6,121 bases of DNA, from NCBI GenBank assembly GCA_028817255.1, contig JAPPQA010000086.1, forward strand, positions 1 to 6,121, written 5' to 3'. Numbering within the stretch: position 1 is the first letter of the stretch; every line of letters starts with the position of its first letter. Below are positions 1-6,000 of this stretch, piece after piece. Under the pieces are notes generated by a model that worked only from the letters and a program-made list of their open reading frames with translations, was not told the DNA's origin and did not search any database. The DNA is from Gammaproteobacteria bacterium (lineage in GTDB: Bacteria > Pseudomonadota > Gammaproteobacteria > Porifericomitales > Porifericomitaceae). Position numbers and translations under genes: made by a program.

Positions 1-1
1 G

Positions 2-127
2 GCCATGCGCCGGGAAGCGGCGGCTGAGAAAGCGGCGGCGCGGCATCCGATGCGGGCCCGGAATCCATCCGGGGCGCCCGCCCGCGGCGTGGCGGCGCCC
101 CTGAAGCACTGGAGGAAATCACGATGA
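2..127 (+). CDS. C-terminal tail of an upstream gene, incomplete at the window edge
   Basis: One frame is open from the window edge to a TGA at 125-127, which overlaps the ATG of the next gene as ATGA. The visible tail is alanine- and arginine-rich and ends in APLKHWRKSR, with no recognisable domain. The main support is the spacing: the three following gene junctions use the same four-base overlap, so an upstream operon member ending here fits the pattern. A competing frame stops at 102-104, about 20 bases before the next start, and cannot be excluded because in such GC-rich sequence both frames look acceptable. An ATG at position 5 would also allow a 40-residue standalone peptide, but a longer gene entering from the left is more likely. 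The function is unknown. Confidence 0.4.
   Translation, partial: AMRREAAAEKAAARHPMRARNPSGAPARGVAAPLKHWRKSR
111..116 (+). promoter_or_regulatory. Strong Shine-Dalgarno site for the channel gene
   Basis: GGAGGA lies seven bases before the ATG at 124 and decides that start over the in-frame ATG at 166. It is the only strong, well-spaced ribosome binding site in the four-gene block. The three downstream genes lack one and probably rely on translational coupling through their overlaps. Confidence 0.7.
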
Positions 128-1335
128 GCACTGGCACGACAAACCCGACGCAATCCTGGCGCGAGATGATCCCGGCGCCGCTGAGGCAATGGCTGCCGTC
201 CGCAGGGGCGGCGGCAGGCGGCGAGGCGGCGGGCGGCGAGGCGGCGGGCGGCGAGGCGGCGGGCGGCGAGGCGGCGGGGGCCAGACAGACGGGCCTGGCC
301 GTGGCGCTGACCGGCTGCGCGCTGTTCCCCGCCACGGGGGCCGGGCTGGCCTTCGCGCTGGCGCTGTCGCTGCCCTCCGGCCTGGCGCTGGGGGCGCTGC
401 TGGCCGTGCTGGTGTGGACGGGGCATCGCTGGGGCGGCGCCGGCGGCGCCCGCAGGCTGGCCCAGGCGGGCGCGCTGCTGGGGCTGGCGGCGGTAACCGC
501 GGCGGCAATTTACAAGATGGCGCCGGCCTGGTCGCAGGAGGGCGCGGTGGACCTGGTGGGCGCCGCGCCGCTGCCGGCGCTGGCGCTGGCGCTGTACGCC
601 TTCTACCTGTACGCCAACCGGATCGGCGACCCCGGCGAGGCGCATATCCTGTCGCGGCGCCTGGAACGGGTCTTCTCCGGCCCGCCGCTGGCGCTGACGC
701 TGCTGATGGCCGCGGTGCTGGCCACCTTCCTGCTGCTGGGGCTGCATTACCTGCGCGGCCACGACACGGGCGACTTCCTGGCCGTCAAATTCCTGGAGCG
801 GGGCACGATCCCGCCCCTGACGCTGTTCCTGTTCTGCTGGGGCCTGTTGATGATCCTGAACAAGTTTCTGGTGCTGTGGCGCGAGCAGCGGGCCTTCGCC
901 GGCGGCCACGACCGCTCCGTGCTGCTGGCCAGCTTCCGCTACCTGCGCCGCGAACACACCGCCCGCGGCCTGGAGTACTTTTTGGAATTGCTGTGGAAGA
1001 AGTCCACCGACTTCTACACCCTGCCGCGCTACATCAACTGGGCCATTCCCATCCTCGGCTTTATCGGCACGGTGCTGGGCATATCCCTGGCCGCCGAGGG
1101 CATCCAGTCCATCATCGGCGCCCAGGGCGGGCTGTCGCAGATGTCGGCGGATCTGGGCAAGGCCATCTCGCCGCTGGGGATCGCCTTCGACACCACGCTG
1201 ATCGCGCTGTCGCTCAGCGTCACCCTGGTGTTGATCCAGACCGCGCTGCAACGCTGGGAGGACAACGTGCTGATTGACGTGGAACACCGGCTGCGGATCA
1301 TGGAGGAACAGGCGCAAGGCGAAGCGCCGGCATGA
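124..1335 (+). CDS. MotA/TolQ/ExbB-family proton channel protein with extra N-terminal membrane segments
   Basis: This 403-residue protein is the probable ion-channel/stator subunit of an inner-membrane motor. The C-terminal third shows the family core: a helix at about 229-252, a charged cytoplasmic stretch at 253-300, a helix at about 304-325 containing PILGFIGTVLGI (309-320), and a last helix at about 348-374 containing SPLGIAFDTTLIALS. The Thr pair at 357-358 lies where TolQ and ExbB carry their pore threonine. Before this core are about five more hydrophobic segments (near 56-83, 84-99, 112-130, 143-163 and 187-210), so the protein is longer than typical three-helix TolQ or ExbB. Residues 30-49 are four AAGGE repeats in an otherwise polar N-terminus. 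The start is supported by GGAGGA at 111-116. Its last four bases overlap the next gene, which encodes the ExbD-like partner. Family membership is clear. The ion carried and the process driven are inferred. Confidence 0.9.
   Translation: MSTGTTNPTQSWREMIPAPLRQWLPSAGAAAGGEAAGGEAAGGEAAGGEAAGARQTGLAVALTGCALFPATGAGLAFALALSLPSGLALGALLAVLVWTGHRWGGAGGARRLAQAGALLGLAAVTAAAIYKMAPAWSQEGAVDLVGAAPLPALALALYAFYLYANRIGDPGEAHILSRRLERVFSGPPLALTLLMAAVLATFLLLGLHYLRGHDTGDFLAVKFLERGTIPPLTLFLFCWGLLMILNKFLVLWREQRAFAGGHDRSVLLASFRYLRREHTARGLEYFLELLWKKSTDFYTLPRYINWAIPILGFIGTVLGISLAAEGIQSIIGAQGGLSQMSADLGKAISPLGIAFDTTLIALSLSVTLVLIQTALQRWEDNVLIDVEHRLRIMEEQAQGEAPA
211..278 (+). repeat. 15-base in-frame tandem repeat encoding AAGGE
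   Basis: Four complete copies of a 15-base unit (gcggcgggcggcgag) run from 211 to 270, followed by a partial copy to 278. The first copy differs from the others by a single base (A instead of G at 216) and the other three are identical. The unit length is a multiple of three, so gain or loss of copies would keep the reading frame and only change the length of the acidic Ala/Gly linker before the first membrane segment. Confidence 0.9.
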
Positions 1336-1892
1336 GGCGCAGCGGCTTTATCGGCGATCAGGAGGAGAACAACGCCCCCATGATCGAGATCTTCGGCGGC
1401 GTGTTCGCGCTGCTGCTGGTGCTGTTCCTGCTGATGAACCTGCTGTCGCAGGCCAGCCTGCGGGAACGGCTGGAGCAGGCCTCCGAAGAGGGCGCGTACA
1501 AGGTGGGCTGGGGCGCCAGCGGCGCCGGCTTCGTGGTCATCGCCTATCCCGACCGCATCCACATCATCGAGACCGGCGAGGCGGCGGCGAAGGGCGCCGT
1601 CTGCGCGCCGGACAGTCCCTACATACCCTATGCCCAGCGCGTCTATGGCGGCGACAAACAGCAACTGATCTTCGCCATCCTGGAAGGCGGAGTGGCGACC
1701 ATGGCCGAGGCGCGCAACTGCCTGCGCTCGCTGACGGCGCACAAGGGGCAGGAGGTCACCATCGGCTGGATCATTGCCGACAACGAGCTGCTGAAATCCG
1801 TCTCCATCGGCGACATCCCGCCGCACATCCAGGAGATCGTCGGGCCGGGCGCCCAGGGGGCGCCGCCGCTGCAAGCGCCCGTGGCGCCGTGA
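1332..1892 (+). CDS. ExbD-like single-helix plug subunit with Glu in place of Asp
   Basis: This 186-residue protein has a short polar N-terminus, one membrane helix at about 16-38 and a periplasmic domain. The start of the helix, NNAPMIEIFGGVFALLLV, resembles the ExbD/TolR pattern in which a Pro and a membrane-embedded Asp precede the helix (PLID in ExbD). Here the acid is Glu19. The outer domain has alternating strand- and helix-like stretches, including YIPYAQRVYGGDKQQLIFAI and EVTIGWII, similar in outline to the small ExbD periplasmic domain. Cys91 and Cys130 are the only cysteines and could pair in the periplasm. The ATG overlaps the stop of the channel gene by four bases. A second candidate start is the ATG at 1380, with AGGAGG at 1360-1365, but its spacing is long (14 bases) and it would remove the residues preceding the helix. 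It probably sits in the channel ring together with the next protein. The fold assignment rests on pattern only. Confidence 0.75.
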   Translation: MRRSGFIGDQEENNAPMIEIFGGVFALLLVLFLLMNLLSQASLRERLEQASEEGAYKVGWGASGAGFVVIAYPDRIHIIETGEAAAKGAVCAPDSPYIPYAQRVYGGDKQQLIFAILEGGVATMAEARNCLRSLTAHKGQEVTIGWIIADNELLKSVSIGDIPPHIQEIVGPGAQGAPPLQAPVAP

Positions 1893-3562
1893 ACCGGCCG
1901 CGGGAAAAGGCCCTGCTGCCCGGCTTCGCCGGCGTGGCGCTGGCGGACATCCTGGCCAACGGCGTGGCGATGGTGATCATCCTCATCGTGATCACCGTCA
2001 GCATCCGCAACGCCAGGGAGCGGGAACGGCTGGAACAAGTGCAGGACCTGTCCGTGCTGCTGAGCCGGGAACTGGCGACCTCGGTGGTGATGAACGCCCT
2101 GCCCTCCAGTCCGCCCTCGGTGCTGCACGACTACCAGCGCTCGCCGCTGGACCAGAACCCGCAGCACTCCATCATGCCGATCGTCGGGCTGCACCGCGAG
2201 GGCGTGCGCAACCGCTACACCGGCGAAGTCTGGCCGCGCCGCGAGCTGCTGTTGCAGGACAACGGCTTCGACCGCTATCTGCAAAGCTTCAACCAGGATC
2301 AGCGGCGCCGCATGCGGCTGGACGTGCACAGCATTCGCAATTTTTACCTGGCCATGTCCATCCTCAAGTCGCACGGCATCCGGCCCCTGCACTGGCACTT
2401 TTACGGCGAGGAGACCATCGAGGAGCGGACGGCGCTGGCCGGCGGCGGCAAGTCGGCGGGCGAAAGATTCGAGGGCGAAGAACGGCAGCGGCAACGGCGC
2501 CTCGGCAGGGGCGCCGCCGACGGCGACAATGTGGCCCGGGGCCGCAGAGGCGGCCCGCGCCTGCCCGCCGGCGCCCGCTGGCGGCCCAGGGACGGCGCCA
2601 CCGCCTATCCCCTGGTGGAGGAGGAACCGGGGGACGGGCGCACCGCGGTCCAGGGCTTCGCGGGCCGCCCCGGGCAACAGCAGCGAAGCTTTCGGTTGCG
2701 GCTGCCGACGCCGGAAACGAGCACGGGAAGACACGCCATGCCGTTGCAGCCCGGGGAACCCATAGACGCGGCGCTGATCCTGGTGGCCCTGTACCGATTG
2801 CTGGAGGACATCCAGCGCCGCACCAACGCCGGAGAGTACGGCGCCCTGGCCGGCACCCATCTGGAACGGGCCCTGGCGGAACTGTTTGCGCTGCCCTTCG
2901 ACGGGGCGGAATGGGAGCGGGCCGAGGCCATGGTGCGCAGCTTGCAAGAGCCCCTGCCCCCGCCGCCGGGGGGAGTCGCCGTACAGAGGACGGTCACCGA
3001 CGGCGTCAGCGCGCTGCAACTGGAGGCCGACGCGCAACAGCTGCGGACGGTGATTCGGGAGCACCGCCCGCGGGGCGCGCCGGAGAACGAGCCGGAGCAG
3101 ACGCCGGACGCCGGGGACCGCGGCGGCGGGAAGGCCATCGCAGAGGCCGTCGCCGGGACCGCCGCCGACGCCGGCGCCGACCCCGGCGACACGGCGGCGG
3201 AGGTGCAGTTGCGGATGGGGCAATGGCCGGCCATCTATCAGGGCCTTACCGTCCCCCTGCACCACGGCGGGCTGGCGCTGCTGGCCCCCGGGCAGGAGCG
3301 CCCGCAAGAGTGGCGCTGGCGCCTGGTGACCCTGACCGACCGGACGCTGTTCGAGGGGACGGTGGGCTTCGTCTATGCCGCCCTGGACCCGGACGGCAAG
3401 CTGCTGCTGGCCGGGGAAGAGAACGGCATCACGGTGAACGGCCAGCCGTTGCGCACGGAGCGCCCCGTGCAGCCGCTGCGCGGCGAGCGGCTGTTGCTGG
3501 TGCTGTACGCGCTGCTGGTGGCCTTCGTGCTGGCCATGCTGGCGCGGCGGTTTCGCAGGTGA
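1889..3562 (+). CDS. Large ExbD/MotB-like subunit with helices at both ends
   Basis: A GTG start overlapping the preceding TGA by four bases gives 557 residues. A membrane helix at about 15-39 carries Asp20 near its beginning (VALADILANGVAMVIILIV), like the proton-binding Asp of MotB, ExbD or ZorB. A RERLEQ segment follows at 45-50. The preceding gene has the same RERLEQ segment at the same distance from its acidic residue, which points to a paralogous pair. Residues 51-175 look folded, 184-300 are Arg/Gly/Pro-rich low complexity, 300-365 are helical, and 395-440 are again low complexity with many Ala, Gly and Asp. Residues 440-530 are strand-rich, and a second helix lies at 534-551 before a basic RRFRR end. 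Positive charge at both termini suggests that both are cytoplasmic with the bulk in the periplasm. No OmpA-like peptidoglycan-binding domain is recognisable. A weaker internal start at 2738, after CGGGAAG, could give a shorter C-terminal product. The role as plug/stator arm is inferred. Confidence 0.7.
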   Translation: MNRPREKALLPGFAGVALADILANGVAMVIILIVITVSIRNARERERLEQVQDLSVLLSRELATSVVMNALPSSPPSVLHDYQRSPLDQNPQHSIMPIVGLHREGVRNRYTGEVWPRRELLLQDNGFDRYLQSFNQDQRRRMRLDVHSIRNFYLAMSILKSHGIRPLHWHFYGEETIEERTALAGGGKSAGERFEGEERQRQRRLGRGAADGDNVARGRRGGPRLPAGARWRPRDGATAYPLVEEEPGDGRTAVQGFAGRPGQQQRSFRLRLPTPETSTGRHAMPLQPGEPIDAALILVALYRLLEDIQRRTNAGEYGALAGTHLERALAELFALPFDGAEWERAEAMVRSLQEPLPPPPGGVAVQRTVTDGVSALQLEADAQQLRTVIREHRPRGAPENEPEQTPDAGDRGGGKAIAEAVAGTAADAGADPGDTAAEVQLRMGQWPAIYQGLTVPLHHGGLALLAPGQERPQEWRWRLVTLTDRTLFEGTVGFVYAALDPDGKLLLAGEENGITVNGQPLRTERPVQPLRGERLLLVLYALLVAFVLAMLARRFRR

Positions 3563-5160
3563 AGCGCGCGAAGCGCAGCCCCCTGGATACGCTGCTGCCG
3601 GTGCTGGTGGTGGCCGTCGCCCTGGCCACCGGCTACCTGGAGTTGCGTCCGTGGCTGGCGGCGCCGGACACGGTGCTGGTGTCCCTGGCGCCGCCGCCGC
3701 GGCAAGACGGCGCGGCGGGCGCGGCGGCGTTGCACCCTCTGGACCGCGTCCTGCTGGACCAGCGCAGTTTCTTCGAGTACGACACGTCGCTGAACCAGGC
3801 CCTGAACCGCGCCGACGAAGGCACGGAGATCGGGATCCTGTGGGCGGACGCCTGCGAAGTGTCCCAGGGGGCGTTCCGCAGATTCGCCCAATGGCTGGAT
3901 TTCCAGCCGCCGGAGTTCAGGCGCACATTGCTGCTCCCCGGCCAGCCGGGAGGCTGGAAATACGACAGCGATACGCGCCAGCACCGCATCTCCGGGCGGC
4001 TGAACGCCCCCGCCAGCGGCGTAAGCTACTACGACGCTCACGCCTACTGCCGCGCCGCGGGCGGGCGCCTGCCCACCGCCGGGGAATGGCATGCGCTGGC
4101 GGCGGGCCAGAAAGGCAGGCTGTACCCATGGGGCGACGCCTTCGACGACGGACCCTGGCCCTACCTGGATCCGCTGCTCAACTCGGCCCAGCCCTGCGGC
4201 CTGCACTCGCGGACCGACACGCCCGAGGGCGCGCACGACCTGGGCAACGGCGTGTCCGAGTGGAGCAGCGGCCGGGACGGAGAGCCGACGATCCACGGCG
4301 GCAACGGCTGGGACCGCCCCTACGCGCTGCACTCCTTATCCCTGGCATACCGCGCCGCGGCCCCCAGACACCGCTCCGCGCACCTGGGCTTTCGCTGCTT
4401 CTACGATGTCGCGCCCGCCGCCACCCCCTGGCGCATGGCGCCCCGCGTCTTGCAGTTGACGCCCGGGCGCTACCCGCCGGCCGTGCCGCGGGAGGCGCGA
4501 GTGCCCCGCCTGCTGGCCTACCTGCCCCCCGAAGACCTGTCCCTGCTGCCCGTGATGGTGCGCGACCGGCAACAGACGCCCCGGCGGCTGGCCGTAATGC
4601 GCCACGAGGTAACCCGCGAGGAATACGCCCGCTTCCTGCGCGATCCCCTGGTGCATTGGCGGCTGTATGCCGATCCGGAGGAGCCCCTGGACCACGATTA
4701 CACGCCCCTGAACTGGCGGCGGCAGCTGCGCCGCCCGCACCGCCCCGTAACCGGCGTGGACTGGTGGTCCGCCCACGCATTCGCCCGCTGGGCCGGCGGC
4801 CGGCTGCCGCTGGCCCGCGAGTGGGTCATGGTCGCCGCCGGCGAACGCGGCAGCGTTCTGCCCTGGGGGGACCGCTATGCCGACGGGCGCGCCGTCACCT
4901 TCGAGGCCGGCAGGACGCGGCCGCAGAGGGTGGGCGCCGCGCCCCGGGACCGCACCGACAGCGGCGTCATGGACATGGCGGGCAACGTCTCCGAATGGAC
5001 CGCCAGTTACCGCATCGGCGCCCAGGGCTACTCCATGGTAACCAAGGGCGGCAACTTCATCCTGCCCGGCAAGGAGACCGCGCGGGCCAGCTTCAGCAAT
5101 GAGGCGCCGCCCGGCTACCGTTCTCCCGCCCTGGGCTTTCGAGTCGTATTCGACCGCTGA
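3559..5160 (+). CDS. Membrane-anchored protein with two tandem FGE-sulfatase (SUMF1-like) domains
   Basis: A GTG start overlapping the previous TGA by four bases gives 533 residues. A basic N-terminus and a helix at about 10-27 form a signal anchor that would place the rest in the periplasm. Domain 1 (about 90-284) shows GGRLPTAGEW (168-177), YPWGD (189-193), DLGNGVSEW (227-235) and LGFRC (276-280). Domain 2 (about 340-533) repeats this as GGRLPLAREW (413-422), LPWGD (444-448), DMAGNVSEW (472-480), KGGNF (496-500) and LGFRVV (525-530). These are hallmark FGE/SUMF1 fold motifs. True formylglycine-generating enzymes use two cysteines shortly before the LGFR motif. Domain 2 has no cysteine at all, and the cysteines of domain 1 (99, 164, 213, 280) are not at those places. 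A binding or structural role is therefore more likely than catalysis, as for GldK and GldJ. No sulfatase gene is present in the window. Automated annotation would probably call it a nonheme iron enzyme, which the residues do not support. Confidence 0.88.
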   Translation: MKRAKRSPLDTLLPVLVVAVALATGYLELRPWLAAPDTVLVSLAPPPRQDGAAGAAALHPLDRVLLDQRSFFEYDTSLNQALNRADEGTEIGILWADACEVSQGAFRRFAQWLDFQPPEFRRTLLLPGQPGGWKYDSDTRQHRISGRLNAPASGVSYYDAHAYCRAAGGRLPTAGEWHALAAGQKGRLYPWGDAFDDGPWPYLDPLLNSAQPCGLHSRTDTPEGAHDLGNGVSEWSSGRDGEPTIHGGNGWDRPYALHSLSLAYRAAAPRHRSAHLGFRCFYDVAPAATPWRMAPRVLQLTPGRYPPAVPREARVPRLLAYLPPEDLSLLPVMVRDRQQTPRRLAVMRHEVTREEYARFLRDPLVHWRLYADPEEPLDHDYTPLNWRRQLRRPHRPVTGVDWWSAHAFARWAGGRLPLAREWVMVAAGERGSVLPWGDRYADGRAVTFEAGRTRPQRVGAAPRDRTDSGVMDMAGNVSEWTASYRIGAQGYSMVTKGGNFILPGKETARASFSNEAPPGYRSPALGFRVVFDR

Positions 5161-5162
5161 GC

Positions 5163-5180
5163 GAGAAAAGACGATTTCTC
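5163..5180. promoter_or_regulatory. Small inverted repeat in the gap before the NERD gene
   Basis: gagaaa (5163-5168) and tttctc (5175-5180) form a perfect 6-base inverted repeat separated by 6 bases. It fills most of the 24-base gap and ends four bases before the ATG at 5185. The left arm contains the only purine-rich stretch that could act as a weak ribosome binding site, so pairing could mask it. The palindrome could instead be an operator half-site pair or chance. No clear -35/-10 promoter is visible in the gap. Confidence 0.25.
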
Positions 5181-5184
5181 CAAC

Positions 5185-6000
5185 ATGGAAATCAGGCTGA
5201 AAAAGAAGCGAGGGAAAGATTGGCCGCTAAAAGACGAGCCACTGCGAAATCCCGGCCAGTCCCTGGATGAACAGATTGCTGACCTAATTGATACTGCAGT
5301 AATGTGGACTATTGCAGTGGGAATATTCGGTACGGCAACTCTGTTTAGGTGGATTGATTGGTATGCCCCTCCTCCGTGGCCGCCGCAAAAACCCATCTTT
5401 CTTACCGTTATCTTTGGTGCCCTCTTTGCTTGCGCTTGGTGGAAAGCGCACAGGATTATGAAAAAAGTCCGCCGTGTGAAGCTCGGCCGAGCCGGCGAGA
5501 AGGCCGTCGGTCAGGAATTGGAAAAATTGCGCGAAAGAGGGTATCGAGTCTTTCACGACATATTGGCGGACAAGTTCAATGTAGATCACGTCATTATCGG
5601 TCCCGGCGGCATTTTCGCGGTAGAGACGAAGACCCGCAGCGTCCCGCGCGGCAAGCGCGCCGAAGTGAGATTCGATGGCCAAAAATTGACGTGCAATGAC
5701 AAGACCATGGACAGGGATCCGATCAAGCAAGCGAAAGCCCAGGCCGTCTGGATACACGACATTCTCGAGGAGAGCACCGGGCGATCTTATTTCGTAAAGC
5801 CCGTGCTCGTGTTCCCCGGATGGTGGGTAGCGCCCACGGAAAATAATCTCTACGATTTGTGGGTTCTTAACCCAAAGGCATTGCCAATCTTCATCGAAAA
5901 AGAGCCGAAAAAATTAAGCGACGAGGATATCAAGCTGGCGGCATATCACCTCTCCCGTTACATTCGGGCATCCGAGCGCTACGCTCGGATACGCTTGTGA
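5185..6000 (+). CDS. Two-helix membrane protein with a NERD nuclease-related domain
   Basis: This 271-residue protein has a basic, polar N-terminus, two membrane helices (about 35-56 and 70-87) and a cytoplasmic NERD domain from about 100. The domain shows GRAGEKAVGQELEKL (101-115), then YRVFHDI, then NVDHVIIGPGGIFAVETKT (132-150), and DPIKQAKAQA (178-187) near its end. Asp134, Glu147 and Lys149 match the PD-(D/E)XK-type triad proposed for NERD proteins, and Gln182 fits the usual PxxQ-like element, so an active nuclease site is plausible. Its DNA target is unknown. It starts 24 bases after the FGE gene with only a weak ribosome binding site. It uses many more A/T-ending codons than the genes before it: one 60-base line of the coding sequence, 5281-5340, counts 43% GC. 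This suggests a different history. It may be an effector of the same locus or an independent neighbour. Confidence 0.88.
   Translation: MEIRLKKKRGKDWPLKDEPLRNPGQSLDEQIADLIDTAVMWTIAVGIFGTATLFRWIDWYAPPPWPPQKPIFLTVIFGALFACAWWKAHRIMKKVRRVKLGRAGEKAVGQELEKLRERGYRVFHDILADKFNVDHVIIGPGGIFAVETKTRSVPRGKRAEVRFDGQKLTCNDKTMDRDPIKQAKAQAVWIHDILEESTGRSYFVKPVLVFPGWWVAPTENNLYDLWVLNPKALPIFIEKEPKKLSDEDIKLAAYHLSRYIRASERYARIRL
5970..5990. repeat. Perfect 9-base hairpin in the last codons of the NERD gene
   Basis: atccgagcg (5970-5978) and cgctcggat (5982-5990) are exact reverse complements around a 3-base loop. The hairpin lies within the final twelve codons and encodes part of ASERYARIR. No T-run follows, so it is not a classical intrinsic terminator. 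It may stabilise the 3' end of the message, aid termination, or mark the edge of an inserted repeat. Confidence 0.6.

Noticed and set aside
211..278. CRISPR array.
   Set aside because: The 15-base units are contiguous with no spacers and lie in frame within a gene.
1274..1888. In-frame N-terminal extension of the 1889-3562 gene starting from an ATG at 1274.
   Set aside because: This part would overlap the ends of two well-supported membrane protein genes and reads as low-complexity Arg/Gly/Ala sequence. The GTG at 1889 gives the same four-base overlap as the other junctions and puts a membrane helix close to the start.
1643..3307. Long minus-strand open frame of 554 codons.
   Set aside because: It is a by-product of high GC opposite a coding gene. 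Its product is rich in Gly, Ala, Arg and Pro with no recognisable motif, while the plus strand shows membrane helices and ordered gene junctions.
3373..4332. Minus-strand open frame antisense to the FGE gene.
   Set aside because: The plus-strand frame carries all the FGE-sulfatase motifs. The antisense product has no recognisable domain.
3559..5160. Target protein of a diversity-generating retroelement, since such variable proteins often have a C-type-lectin or FGE-like fold.
   Set aside because: No reverse transcriptase, template repeat or second copy of the C-terminal coding end is seen in the window. It could only be reconsidered with flanking sequence.
3559..5160. Active formylglycine-generating enzyme or EgtB-type iron enzyme.
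   Set aside because: The cysteine pair needed by FGE is absent in both domains, no EgtB-like histidine triad is evident, and no sulfatase is nearby.
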